DNA of 64,000 nucleotides from assembly GCA_963805525.1 (NCBI GenBank), contig CAWDUT010000007.1, forward strand, positions 868,001-932,000, given 5' to 3'. Source of the stretch: DASQFQ01 sp963805525. Lineage in GTDB: Bacteria; Actinomycetota; Thermoleophilia; Solirubrobacterales; Solirubrobacteraceae. Of this stretch, positions 16,039 through 23,712 are shown piece after piece. The notes under the pieces are model-generated. The model did no database searches. It was not told where the DNA came from and worked only from the letters and a program-made list of their open reading frames with translations. Made by a program: the position numbers and the translations under genes. Within the stretch, counting starts at the first letter, position 1. The number at the start of each line of letters is the position of its first letter.

Positions 16039-16991
16039 ATTCACATAACTCCATCGAGGCCAGCGGCCTCGTCAAGACCTACCCCGGCGGCGTGCGCGCG
16101 CTCGACGGCCTCGACCTCGAGGTCCGCGCGGGCACGGTCTTCGGGCTGCTGGGGCCCAACGGCGCGGGCAAGTCCACCACCGTCCGGATCCTCACCACCC
16201 TCTCCCGCCCCGACGCCGGCAGCGCCCGCGTCGCCGGCCACGACGTGCTCGCCGACCCCGTGCGGGTGCGGCACGCGATCGGGGTCGTCGGCCAGAAGCA
16301 CGGCGCCGACCGCGAGGCCACCGGCCGCGAGAACCTCGTGCTCCAGGGCGAGTTCTACGGCATCACGGGCGCCGAGCTGCGGCGTCGCGTGACGGAGTCG
16401 CTCGGGCGCTTCGGGCTCGCCGACGCCGCCGCGCGGCAGGTCAAGACCTACTCGGGCGGCATGCAGCGGCGGCTCGACGTGGCGATGGGCCTGATCCACC
16501 GCCCGCAGGTGCTGTTCCTCGACGAGCCGACCACCGGGCTCGACCCCGAGGCGCGCGCGCAGATGTGGGCCGAGATCGAGCGGCTCGCGCGCGAGGAGGG
16601 CATGACGATCCTGCTCACCACGCACTACCTGGAGGAGGCCGACCGGCTCGCCTCCCAGCTCGCGATCGTCGACCGCGGCCGGATCGTCGCCCGCGGCACG
16701 CCGGACGCGCTGAAGAGCGAGCTGCGCGGCGACACGATCCACGTCGAGCTGGCCAACGGCGACGGCCCGGCCGCCGCGGCCGCGCTCGAGCGCGTGCCAG
16801 AGGCGCGCGAGGTGGCGCTCGACGGGCGGGTCCTACGGGCGCGGGCGGACGACGGCGGCGCCGCGGTGCCGGCCGTACTCGCGGCGCTGCAGGCGAACGG
16901 GGTGCGCGCGGTGGCGGTCACGCTCGCGCGGCCCTCATTGGACGACGTGTACCTGCGCTACGCAGGCAGGACCTGGGAGGAGGCGGCATGA
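16020..16991 (+). CDS. ABC transporter ATP-binding protein, DrrA type
   Basis: A 323-residue ATPase of the daunorubicin-resistance (DrrA/CcmA) group. Walker A GPNGAGKSTT near residue 45, Q-loop VVGQKHGADREATGREN near 94, signature YSGGMQRRLD near 142, Walker B VLFLDEPTTGLD near 163 and the switch His in LLTTHYLEEADRL near 197 are all intact. The last 90 residues are the DrrA-type C-terminal domain (LARPSLDDVYLRYAG). It pairs with the permease that begins in its stop codon (ATGA). The ATG lies 10 bases after the TAGAAC hexamer, so the mRNA is nearly leaderless. Probable function: drug or lipid export, controlled by the divergent TetR gene. Confidence 0.9.
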   Translation: MTRTPFDSHNSIEASGLVKTYPGGVRALDGLDLEVRAGTVFGLLGPNGAGKSTTVRILTTLSRPDAGSARVAGHDVLADPVRVRHAIGVVGQKHGADREATGRENLVLQGEFYGITGAELRRRVTESLGRFGLADAAARQVKTYSGGMQRRLDVAMGLIHRPQVLFLDEPTTGLDPEARAQMWAEIERLAREEGMTILLTTHYLEEADRLASQLAIVDRGRIVARGTPDALKSELRGDTIHVELANGDGPAAAAALERVPEAREVALDGRVLRARADDGGAAVPAVLAALQANGVRAVAVTLARPSLDDVYLRYAGRTWEEAA

Positions 16992-17761
16992 CCGCTCTAC
17001 GACAGACGTGGCAGGTCTCGCTGCGCTACCTGCGCGTGATCGCGCGGCAGCCCGCGTTCCTCTTCATCGCGCTCGTGCAGCCGATCATCTGGCTGCTCCT
17101 GTTCGGCGCGCTGTTCAAGGCGGTGACGGAGATCCCCGGCTTCGCCGGCGGCTCCTACATCGACTTCCTGACCCCCGGCGTCGTCGTGATGCTTGCCGTC
17201 TCGAGCGCGGGCTGGACCGGGATGGCCTTCATCGACGACATCAACGGCGGCGTGATGGACCGGATGCTCGCCGCGCCGGTGTGGCGCGGCGCGCTCAACC
17301 TCGGGAGCGTCGCCCAGGCCGTGATCCAGATCCTGATCCAGACGCTGCTGATCGTGCTCCTCGCGTGGGCGCTCGGCGCGCACTACGCAGGCGGCGTCGG
17401 CGGCGTACTGATCCTGATGCTCGTCGCGGCGTTGCTGGGTGCGGCGTTCGCCTCGCTCTCGAACGGGCTCGGGGTGCTGACGCGCCAGCGCGAGTCGCTG
17501 ATCGGGGCGGTCACGCTCGTGCTCTTGCCGCTCACGTTCCTGTCCTCGGCGCTGATGCAGCAGAGCCTGGCGCCGGACTGGATCGGCACCGTCGCGAAGT
17601 TCAACCCGGTCAACTGGGCCGTCGTGGCGGGTCGCTCCGCGGCGATGGAGAAGATCGACTGGGGCCTGGTCGCCGGCCGGATCGGACTCCTGTTCGTGCT
17701 CGTCGTCCTCGCCGCGTGGTTCGCGACGCGCGCGTTCGGGACCTACCAGCGGTCGCTCTGA
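16988..17761 (+). CDS. ABC-2 type transporter permease, DrrB type
   Basis: A 257-residue ABC-2 permease with six predicted membrane helices, starting with the amphipathic SLRYLRVIARQPAFLFIALVQ segment common to DrrB proteins, and carrying DINGGVMDRMLAAPVWRGAL near residue 83 and the FNPVNWAVVAGRSA stretch near 210 before the last helix. Coupled to the ATPase by an ATGA overlap. Together they form a two-gene DrrAB-like exporter. Confidence 0.88.
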   Translation: MTALRQTWQVSLRYLRVIARQPAFLFIALVQPIIWLLLFGALFKAVTEIPGFAGGSYIDFLTPGVVVMLAVSSAGWTGMAFIDDINGGVMDRMLAAPVWRGALNLGSVAQAVIQILIQTLLIVLLAWALGAHYAGGVGGVLILMLVAALLGAAFASLSNGLGVLTRQRESLIGAVTLVLLPLTFLSSALMQQSLAPDWIGTVAKFNPVNWAVVAGRSAAMEKIDWGLVAGRIGLLFVLVVLAAWFATRAFGTYQRSL

Positions 17762-17805
17762 TGGTTGAGTCCGCGGCCGGCTGCGGCGGTCGTGGACTCA
17801 ACCAT
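17761..17805. terminator. Bidirectional hairpin between the exporter and the response regulator
   Basis: A perfect 12-bp inverted repeat, ATGGTTGAGTCC and GGACTCAACCAT, encloses a 21-base GC-rich loop. It fills the whole space between two convergent genes, and its first base is the last base of the permease stop codon. No T-tract, so it may act mainly as a transcript 3'-end stabiliser. Confidence 0.55.
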
Positions 17806-18447
17806 CTAGACGAGGCCGTGCTCGTGCGCGAGGACGACGGCCTGCACGCGGTCGCGGAGGTTGAGCTTCTGCAGCAGGTGGCGGACGTGCGTCTTGACCG
17901 TCGCGAGCGAGATGAAGAGCTCCTCGGCGATCTCGCCGTTGGAGAGGCCCCGGCCCACGAGCTTGAGCACCTCGAGCTCGCGGGCCGACAGGGTCTCCAG
18001 GAAGTCCGGCTGCGTGAGGCCGGTCGGCGGGCGCTCGACGTAGTGGGTGACGAGCCGCTCGAGCACCGTGGGCGCCACGAGCGACTCGCCGCGGGCGACT
18101 GACTCCACCGCGTCGACCAGCTTCGCGCGGTCGACGTCCTTGAGCAGGAAGCCGCTGGCGCCGGCCCGCAGCGCTTCGTAGACGTGCTCATCGAGGTCGA
18201 AGGTGGTGAGCACGAGCACCTTGGTCGGGAGGCCGGCGAGGCCGATCCGGCGCGTGGCCTCGATGCCGTCCATGTTCGGCATGCGGACGTCCATCAGCAC
18301 GACGTCGGGCGTGAGCCGGCGGGCGAGCTCGAGCGCCTCGGCGCCGTCGGCGGCCTCCCCCACCACCTCGAGTCCGGCGAGCTCCAGGATCAGCCGGAAG
18401 CCGCCGCGCACGAGCGCCTGGTCGTCGGCGATCAGGACGGTCGTCAT
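17806..18447 (-). CDS. NarL/LuxR-family response regulator
   Basis: A 213-residue regulator. The receiver domain (residues 1-120) has the acidic pair in IADDQ, phospho-acceptor D53 in VVLMDVRMP, and the switch Thr/Lys in LTTF and LLKDVD. The C-terminal LuxR HTH (about 147-205) reads LSARELEVLKLVGRGLSNGEIA and FISLATVKTHVRHLLQKL. Start ATG at 18447 overlaps the histidine kinase stop (ATGA), so the two are one operon. Targets are unknown; the neighbouring exporter is one candidate by analogy with many actinobacterial pairs. Confidence 0.92.
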   Translation of the reverse strand: MTTVLIADDQALVRGGFRLILELAGLEVVGEAADGAEALELARRLTPDVVLMDVRMPNMDGIEATRRIGLAGLPTKVLVLTTFDLDEHVYEALRAGASGFLLKDVDRAKLVDAVESVARGESLVAPTVLERLVTHYVERPPTGLTQPDFLETLSARELEVLKLVGRGLSNGEIAEELFISLATVKTHVRHLLQKLNLRDRVQAVVLAHEHGLV

Positions 18448-19544
18448 GGCAGCGGGAGGGTCGCGTGGACTTCGAAGCCGCCTTCGTCGCACGTGCCGGT
18501 GCGCAGCTCGCCGCCGTGGACCTTCACGCGCTCGCGCATGCCGACGAGGCCGTGGCCGTGTGCCGATCCGTTGGGTCCGGGGCCGCGGTCTTTCACGTGC
18601 AGCCGCAGCTCCTCGGGGAGCCAGTCGAGCCGCACCTCCGCGGGCGCCCCGAGGGCGTGCTTGCGGACGTTCGTCAGCGCCTCCTGGAGGATCCGGTAGG
18701 CGGAGAGGTCGAGGCTGGCGGGGAGCTCGCGCGGCTCGCCGGTCTGGTCGACGGTGACCTTCACCCCCGCGCCCCGGGCGCGCTCGACCAGCGCGTCGAG
18801 CTGGGCGAGCCCGGGCTGGGGCGTGAGCTCGTTGCCGTCCTGGTCCTCCCGCAGGACGCCGAGCAGCCGCCGCATGTCGCCGAGCGCCTCGCCCGCGGAG
18901 GCGCGGATCGCGTGCAGGGGCGCTTTGGCGAGCGCGGGGTCCTTGTCGAGCGCGGCCTCGGCGGCATCGGACTGGATCGCGATCACGCTCAGGCCGTGGG
19001 CGACGACGTCGTGCAGCTCGCGGGCGATCCGCGCCCGCTCCTCGTCGACCGCGAGGTGGGCGGTCCGCTCCCGCTCGCGCTCAAGGTGCTCGGTGAGGTC
19101 GCGCAGCCGCTCGGCCCGGTCGCGCTGCCGCCGGGCGAGCCGGCCGACCGCCGTCGGGCCGACGACGATGAAGAACGTCGTCACGTACTCGTAGAGGACC
19201 GGGTGGCTCTGCGTCGTGCCGATCGCGCCGGTGACGAGCGCGAAGGCGCAGACGGCGATGACGCGGCGGTCGTCCGGGTCGTGGGCGCCGAGCGAGTAGA
19301 AGAGCAGGAACGCCGCGACGTAGCCGAGGACGACGAAGCCGTCGGTGTGGAGGCACCAGAGCGCGGTGCCCACCAGCGCGGCCGCGGCGGGGTACGTGCG
19401 GCGCCACGCGATCGGCACGGTCGTGGCGAGCGCGATCAGCACGCCGACGGCGCGCGGGGCGATCGGCGCGATCAGTACCTGGACGAGCGACGGCAGCGCG
19501 AGCGCGGCGGCGATCAGGGCGTCGTCGCGGCGAGGTGGGCGCAT
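18444..19544 (-). CDS. NarL-type sensor histidine kinase
   Basis: A 366-residue membrane sensor kinase. Four to five hydrophobic segments occupy residues about 8-135 with no large extracellular loop, suggesting intramembrane sensing. The HisKA_3 dimerisation domain has phospho-acceptor H178 in ARELHDVVAHGLSV, and the ATPase domain carries the N-box LQEALTNVRKHA and glycine-rich HGHGLVGMRERV. It precedes and overlaps the NarL regulator gene. TACCGT lies 7 bases before the ATG, pointing to leaderless transcription. Confidence 0.9.
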   Translation of the reverse strand: MRPPRRDDALIAAALALPSLVQVLIAPIAPRAVGVLIALATTVPIAWRRTYPAAAALVGTALWCLHTDGFVVLGYVAAFLLFYSLGAHDPDDRRVIAVCAFALVTGAIGTTQSHPVLYEYVTTFFIVVGPTAVGRLARRQRDRAERLRDLTEHLERERERTAHLAVDEERARIARELHDVVAHGLSVIAIQSDAAEAALDKDPALAKAPLHAIRASAGEALGDMRRLLGVLREDQDGNELTPQPGLAQLDALVERARGAGVKVTVDQTGEPRELPASLDLSAYRILQEALTNVRKHALGAPAEVRLDWLPEELRLHVKDRGPGPNGSAHGHGLVGMRERVKVHGGELRTGTCDEGGFEVHATLPLP

Positions 19545-19652
19545 GGACGGGACGGTAGTCCGTTCGGGGGCGACGGAAATCAGCCTCAGGGCTGAGCCGG
19601 ATCCCTCGGCGGGCCGATGCCGGGAGTCTTCGCGCGCCGCAAGGTTGTGGCC

Positions 19653-20081
19653 ATGCCCACTCCCCGCACCGCACTCATCCTCCTGCTGCTCCTCAACGCC
19701 GTCGGCTATGTGGTCGCGCTGGCCACCGACCTGGTCGATCCGCTGCCCGGCCTCCTCAACGGCTCGAAGACCAACGCGCCCATGATCATCTGGGCCGCCC
19801 AGACCATCGGCGTCCTCCTCAACCGCCGCGCCGGCACCGTTCTCACCCTTCTGGCCTGCACGGTCTCGCTCGCCGCCGCCGCGTTCGACGGCGACCTCGG
19901 CGCCGGCGGCCTCGGCGCCGGCCAGGTCGCGATCCAGGTCGGCATCGCCGCCGCGACCCTCCTCCTCCTGCTCTCCACGGCGCGGTATGGTCGCGGCCGA
20001 TGCGCCGGCTCGCCGTCCTCGCGGTCGTCCTCGCGGTTCCCGCGTCCGCGGAGGCGAAGCGGCTCGTCCGCTACGACGTGA
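19653..20081 (+). CDS. Small membrane protein, unknown
   Basis: About 100 residues from MPTPRTALILL contain four hydrophobic segments (LLLLLNAVGYVVALA; APMIIWAAQTIGVLL; VLTLLACTVSLAAAAF; VAIQVGIAAATLLLLL), consistent with a compact four-helix membrane protein. The last 30 residues are Arg/Ser-rich and overlap the next gene in another frame, so the frame may originally have stopped earlier. No SD or promoter hexamer is convincing. No family recognised. Confidence 0.4.
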   Translation: MPTPRTALILLLLLNAVGYVVALATDLVDPLPGLLNGSKTNAPMIIWAAQTIGVLLNRRAGTVLTLLACTVSLAAAAFDGDLGAGGLGAGQVAIQVGIAAATLLLLLSTARYGRGRCAGSPSSRSSSRFPRPRRRSGSSATT

Positions 20082-20386
20082 CCGGCGGCCTGGCCCCGGC
20101 GAGCCAGCGCCTGGTCGTCAACACCGACGGCCACGCTCGCCAGACCCGCCGCGCCGGCGTCCACAGCTTCAAGCTCACCGCGAAGCAGCTGCGCGGCCTC
20201 AAGCGCGACCTCAAGGACGCGCGCTTCAAGTCGCTGAAGCGCAGCTATCAGCCCGAGTTCCCGGTGATGGACGGCCAGACTCGGATGGTCAGCTACAAGG
20301 GCCGCTCGGTCGCCGTCTCCACGCTGGCCAAGGTCCCGCAGCGCCTCAGCCGCGTGCTGCGCCGCCTCGCGCGCTTGATGAGCTAG
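20000..20386 (+). CDS. Small secreted basic protein, unknown
   Basis: A 128-residue protein with a signal peptide (RRLAVLAVVLAVPASAEA) and a Lys/Arg-rich mature part (KQLRGLKRDLKDARFKSLKR). TATGGT eight bases before the ATG would give a leaderless start independent of the overlapping upstream gene. The C-terminus ends at a hairpin. No family recognised; several actinobacterial secreted proteins have a comparable short beta-sheet with a basic ridge, but this is only an impression. Confidence 0.5.
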   Translation: MRRLAVLAVVLAVPASAEAKRLVRYDVTGGLAPASQRLVVNTDGHARQTRRAGVHSFKLTAKQLRGLKRDLKDARFKSLKRSYQPEFPVMDGQTRMVSYKGRSVAVSTLAKVPQRLSRVLRRLARLMS

Positions 20387-20415
20387 CTGGTCGATTTCGT
20401 GGACTCGGCCAGCTA
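20384..20415. terminator. Bidirectional hairpin between two convergent genes
   Basis: TAGCTGGTCGA pairs with TCGGCCAGCTA, an 11-bp stem with one G-T pair and a 10-base loop. The first three bases are the stop codon of the upstream gene, and the structure ends two bases before the stop of the 76-residue minus-strand gene. Confidence 0.55.
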
Positions 20416-20416
20416 C

Positions 20417-20647
20417 CTAACCGACGTTGTCGCTGACCATGGTCAGCAGCCCTTTCGCCTTCCAGGCGGACAGCCCGGCTCCGTTGCCGTCGTAGGCCCG
20501 GTACTCGACGGAGTCGTCGTCCTCGCCGTTGTCGACCGCGACGATGAACACCACCGCGTCGAGCCGGCCCTGCTCGCCGTACTTCTGCTCGAGGTCGTCC
20601 AGCAGCTTCGCCGCCGCCTCGCCCACCACGCTTCGATCGATAGCCAT
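20417..20647 (-). CDS. Small conserved-looking acidic protein, 76 aa, unknown
   Basis: A 76-residue soluble protein (MAIDRSVVGEAAAKLLDDLE, then AVVFIVAVDNGEDDDSVEYR) with predicted alpha-beta-beta-alpha character and no membrane segment. It starts 16 bases after the glycosyltransferase gene on the same strand, so it may be the last gene of the FkbM-GT2 operon. The function is not recognised. Confidence 0.55.
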   Translation of the reverse strand: MAIDRSVVGEAAAKLLDDLEQKYGEQGRLDAVVFIVAVDNGEDDDSVEYRAYDGNGAGLSAWKAKGLLTMVSDNVG

Positions 20648-20663
20648 GGTGGCTGGATATCAG

Positions 20664-21566
20664 CTACAACGCCGGGAGCTCTCCCTCGACGGCGTCGAGC
20701 CGCTCGGGACCCTGCCGCCACAGCCGCTGGCGGAGGCGGAACACGGTGCGGTCGACGGGCTGGCGCTCGCCGCGGAGCTTGACGGCGTCGCGGTAGCCGA
20801 TCGCCGTGCCGCGCAGCAGCGGGCCCGGCGGACCCTCGGTGGCGGCGGTGACGAGCGTGTTCGCGGTCAGCCAGGCCAGGTGGCCGGGGAGCGAGCGCGC
20901 CGGCACGGTGAAGCACGCGGTCAGGATCCCGTTGCGGCGGCCGAGCATCAGCTTGCGCTCCTGCACGCGGGCGCTCGACTCGTGGTGCTCGATCGGGTCG
21001 GCGCGCCCGAGGCGCGTGATCCAGCCGCGATCGAGCATCCGCAGCGCGAGGTCGGGCTCCTCCCAGTACTGGCCGAGCGCGCGGCGGAAGCCGCCGACGG
21101 CCTGGAACGCGTCGCGCCGCACCGCGCAGGCGCAGCCGATGAAGCCGGAGGCGACCCACACGCCGTCCTCGCTCAGCGCGCGCTGCTGCACGTCGCGGCT
21201 GTGGCGGACGTCGATGAACGGCACCGCCACGGCGCCGACCCGCGGGTGGCCGAAGTCTTCGACCGTCTGGCGCACGGTGGCGCGCGACGGGAACACGACG
21301 TCGTCGTCGACGGAGACCACGAGCGGCGCGCTCGCCTCCCCCACCCCGCGGTTGCGCTGCGCGATCGCGCCCTCGGAGCGCTCCGAGCGCAGCACCCGGA
21401 CCGACGGGAAGGCCTGCTCGACCGCGTCGGCGCTGCCGTCCGCCGACGCGTCGTCGACGACGAGCACCTCCGGCTCTCCGTCTTGGGCCACCGCGCCCTC
21501 GACCGCCCGCAGCAGCTCTTCGCGCCGGTCCTTCGTGACGATGAGGACCGTCGCGGCGGCGCTCAT
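20664..21566 (-). CDS. Family 2 glycosyltransferase
   Basis: A 300-residue inverting GT-A glycosyltransferase. VLVVDDASADGSAD near residue 35 binds the nucleotide, VVSVDDDVVFP with the DDD triad at 87-89 provides the metal-binding DxD, GCACAVRRDAFQAVGGF forms the acceptor side, and the EEPDLALRML (ED) motif holds the catalytic base. There is no transmembrane segment. Start overlaps the FkbM gene stop (ATGA), suggesting joint modification of one surface glycan or secondary metabolite. Sugar and acceptor are unknown. Confidence 0.85.
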   Translation of the reverse strand: MSAAATVLIVTKDRREELLRAVEGAVAQDGEPEVLVVDDASADGSADAVEQAFPSVRVLRSERSEGAIAQRNRGVGEASAPLVVSVDDDVVFPSRATVRQTVEDFGHPRVGAVAVPFIDVRHSRDVQQRALSEDGVWVASGFIGCACAVRRDAFQAVGGFRRALGQYWEEPDLALRMLDRGWITRLGRADPIEHHESSARVQERKLMLGRRNGILTACFTVPARSLPGHLAWLTANTLVTAATEGPPGPLLRGTAIGYRDAVKLRGERQPVDRTVFRLRQRLWRQGPERLDAVEGELPAL

Positions 21567-22387
21567 CGCTCGCAGTAGAGGTTCACGTACTCCGCGGGCC
21601 GCGCGTCGAGCGGCCGCAGCGCCCGCGCCTCCTCGTCGATGACCTGGACGCTGAACCCGGCCTCCCGCAGGAGCTCGCCGAGCGCCTCCGGCCGCGTGCC
21701 GGCGGCCTCGAGCGCGCCCGGGTTGTACTCGACGAACAGCCGGATCCCCGGCCGCCGGAGCGACTGCGCGAGCCCGGCCAGCACCGCCGGCTCGTGGCCC
21801 TCGACGTCGATCTTGACCACGTCGAACGCCCGCGCCTCCGAGAAGAAGCGGTCACCGGCGACGGTCTCGACCTCCTCGACGCGGTCGTACGGCTCGTCGG
21901 CGTAGAGGCTCGAGACGTCGCCCGCCTCGCGCACGTAGAAGCGCTCGACCCCGTCGACCGCCGACAGCGCCTTCGGCACCACGGTCACCACACCCTCGAC
22001 GTTGTTGCGCGCGACGTTCGCCCGCAGCCGCCGCACGTTCCGCGAGTCCGGCTCGAACGCATACACCGCCCCCTCCGGCCCCACCCGCCGCGCGGCGAGC
22101 AGCGTGAAGAAGCCGACGTTGGCTCCCACGTCCGCCACCACCGAGCCGGGCGTCACGGAGCGCTCGAACAGGTCGGCCATGAAGCCCTCACGGCCGCCCT
22201 GGAGCTGGCCGTAGTACATCCGGTCCTCGACCGTCTCGGCCTCCAGCACGATCCCGCGCACCTCGGCCTCCCCCCGCCCGACGCGCTTCAGCACCACCGG
22301 CCGCACGCGATCGATCAGCGGGCCGAGCCCGGCGCGGCGAGCGAGCGCCGCGCCCTTCATCAGGAGCATGAGTCGGCTGGCGGCCAT
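21563..22387 (-). CDS. FkbM-family SAM-dependent methyltransferase
   Basis: A 274-residue class I methyltransferase with SAM motif I VVADVGANVGFFTLLAARR near residue 86, motif II YAFEPDSRNVRRL near 112 and VVKIDVEGHEPAVLAGL near 195, the last being the FkbM hallmark. These enzymes O-methylate hydroxyls on sugars or polyketides. An N-terminal region of about 80 residues precedes the fold. It is the first gene of the operon with the glycosyltransferase. Confidence 0.85.
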   Translation of the reverse strand: MAASRLMLLMKGAALARRAGLGPLIDRVRPVVLKRVGRGEAEVRGIVLEAETVEDRMYYGQLQGGREGFMADLFERSVTPGSVVADVGANVGFFTLLAARRVGPEGAVYAFEPDSRNVRRLRANVARNNVEGVVTVVPKALSAVDGVERFYVREAGDVSSLYADEPYDRVEEVETVAGDRFFSEARAFDVVKIDVEGHEPAVLAGLAQSLRRPGIRLFVEYNPGALEAAGTRPEALGELLREAGFSVQVIDEEARALRPLDARPAEYVNLYCER

Positions 22388-22409
22388 CGGCGGCTAGATG
22401 TAGCACCCC

Positions 22410-22553
22410 CTACCGCTTGAGCAGGACACCGGCCCCGACGATGACAATGATGGCCACGACCACGCCGGGCGGCGGGGAAAGCAGCACCAGCACCGCCACG
22501 GAGGCGACGAACGCGAGCCCAATCAGAAAACGCACCGCCGACGAATACCCCAC
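22410..22553 (-). CDS. Possible 47-aa two-helix membrane peptide
   Basis: From GTG at 22553 the frame encodes two hydrophobic stretches (VRFLIGLAFVASVAVLVLL and GVVVAIIVIVGAGVLL) separated by SPPPG and ending in KR, the layout of a small two-pass membrane protein. GGGAGG lies about 16 bases upstream, rather far. Base composition here is lower in GC than the flanks. Function unknown. Confidence 0.4.
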   Translation of the reverse strand: MGYSSAVRFLIGLAFVASVAVLVLLSPPPGVVVAIIVIVGAGVLLKR

Positions 22554-22595
22554 GCGAGCCGGCGGGACCCTCCCCCCGATGCGGTATTCGGACCC

Positions 22596-22988
22596 TCAGA
22601 TGTAGTACATCGACGCGCCGGCGTCGCGGTTCTCGCGCTCGACGACGTCGGCGATCGTGGAGCCCGCGAGCACGGCGCGGGCGGCCTCGGACGCCTCGGC
22701 GAAGATCGACTCCGCGCCCGCGCCCAGCTTGCCGTCGAGCATCTCGACGACCTCCAGCACGGTCACCTCGGAGGGCTCGCGGGCGAACGAGTAGCCGCCC
22801 TTGACGCCTCGCTGGGAGCGCAGGATCCCGCCGCGGCGCAGGACCGCGAAGAGCTGCTCGAGGAACTGGACCGGGATGTCGCGCCGGCGGCCGAGCTCGC
22901 CGATCGGGACCGGGCCGTCGCCGCCGGTGCGCGCGAGCTCGGCGAGCGCGCGCAGGGCGTACGGGGACTTGCTCGTGATCGACAGCAC
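22596..22988 (-). CDS. Rrf2-family transcriptional regulator
   Basis: A 130-residue Rrf2 protein: LSITSKSPYALRALAELA at the start, the winged HTH core IPVQFLEQLFAVLRRGGILR, and GGYSFAREPSEVTVLEVVEM after it. The region that in IscR, NsrR and RsrR carries three Fe-S cysteines (here GAGAESIFAEASEAARAVL) has none, so it is not an Fe-S sensor of the standard type and is closer to CymR-like members, which act in cysteine metabolism; that link is suggestive given the sulfur cluster upstream but unproven. GTG start with TAGGAT six bases upstream (leaderless). Divergent from VanZ. Confidence 0.85.
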   Translation of the reverse strand: MLSITSKSPYALRALAELARTGGDGPVPIGELGRRRDIPVQFLEQLFAVLRRGGILRSQRGVKGGYSFAREPSEVTVLEVVEMLDGKLGAGAESIFAEASEAARAVLAGSTIADVVERENRDAGASMYYI

Positions 22989-23026
22989 GCTCCGATCCTA
23001 GGGGAGGCGCCTGCCAGCATCTCCGG

Positions 23027-23404
23027 ATGCGCCGCTACGGCCCGCCGCTCGTCCTGATGGCGCTGATCTTCTTCTTCAGCGCCCAGCCCGACCTCAACTC
23101 CGGCCTCGGCGTCTGGGACACGATCGGGCGCAAGCTGATCCACGCCGCCACCTACGGCGTGCTCTTCCTCCTCTGGTGGCGCGCGCTCGCCCGCATATGG
23201 CCCGCGGTCGCCATCACGCTGCTCTACGCCGTCAGCGACGAGTACCACCAGACGTTCGTGCACGGCCGCCACGGCTCGCCGCTCGACGTCGCGATCGACA
23301 TGGCCGGCGTGCTGATCGCGATCGGGCTTATCCGGCGAGGAACGATCGCAGGACGGAGACCACGAGCCGGTGGTCCTCCTCCTGCGGAAGCCCGGAGACC
23401 GTGA
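23027..23404 (+). CDS. VanZ-like membrane protein
   Basis: A 125-residue VanZ-like protein with four hydrophobic segments. Typical features are FFFSAQPDLNSG near residue 15, GRKLIHAATYGVLFLLWWRA with the conserved H near 39, and YAVSDEYHQTFVHGRHGSPLDVAIDMAGV near 68-95. VanZ proteins contribute to glycopeptide tolerance or act on envelope lipids, with the mechanism unknown. The last 25 residues are Arg/Pro-rich and run over the 3' end of the UPF0303 remnant on the opposite strand. Confidence 0.75.
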   Translation: MRRYGPPLVLMALIFFFSAQPDLNSGLGVWDTIGRKLIHAATYGVLFLLWWRALARIWPAVAITLLYAVSDEYHQTFVHGRHGSPLDVAIDMAGVLIAIGLIRRGTIAGRRPRAGGPPPAEARRP

Positions 23405-23543
23405 CGGTCCCCACCACGCCGACGCCCCGCCCGATCACGGGGAACGCGCCACCGTGGGCCGCGAACTCGCTCTCGTCGAGCAGGTAGCGCGCGTTGAACT
23501 CGCCCTCGGAGCTCACGTTCATGTAGTACGAGGAGTGCCCGAA
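23328..23543 (-). pseudogene. UPF0303 (heme-degrading-domain) family remnant lacking its N-terminal half
   Basis: About 70 residues from FGHSSYYMN to the stop match the C-terminal half of UPF0303/DUF336-like proteins (SEFAAHGGAFPV, GVVGTVTVSGLPQEEDH, RLVVSVLRSFL), which are normally about 160 residues. The sequence upstream (23544-23712), in all three minus frames, shows no trace of the missing half and no start codon with a ribosome site. It therefore looks like a 5'-deleted gene. The adjoining 170 bases hold nothing recognisable. Confidence 0.65.
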
Positions 23544-23712
23544 GCCGCCGCAGGACGGAGCGCCGCGCTCGGATGCTCCGCGGCGACGAGGGATCGTGGT
23601 CACCGCGAGGCCGCATCGCCGGTCGGCGAGACCGTCGACCCCGTTCGGGGGACAGTGCGCCAGCACGGACCCCGGACGGGAGTGACGCCGATCGTCGAGC
23701 GGAATGCGGCCG

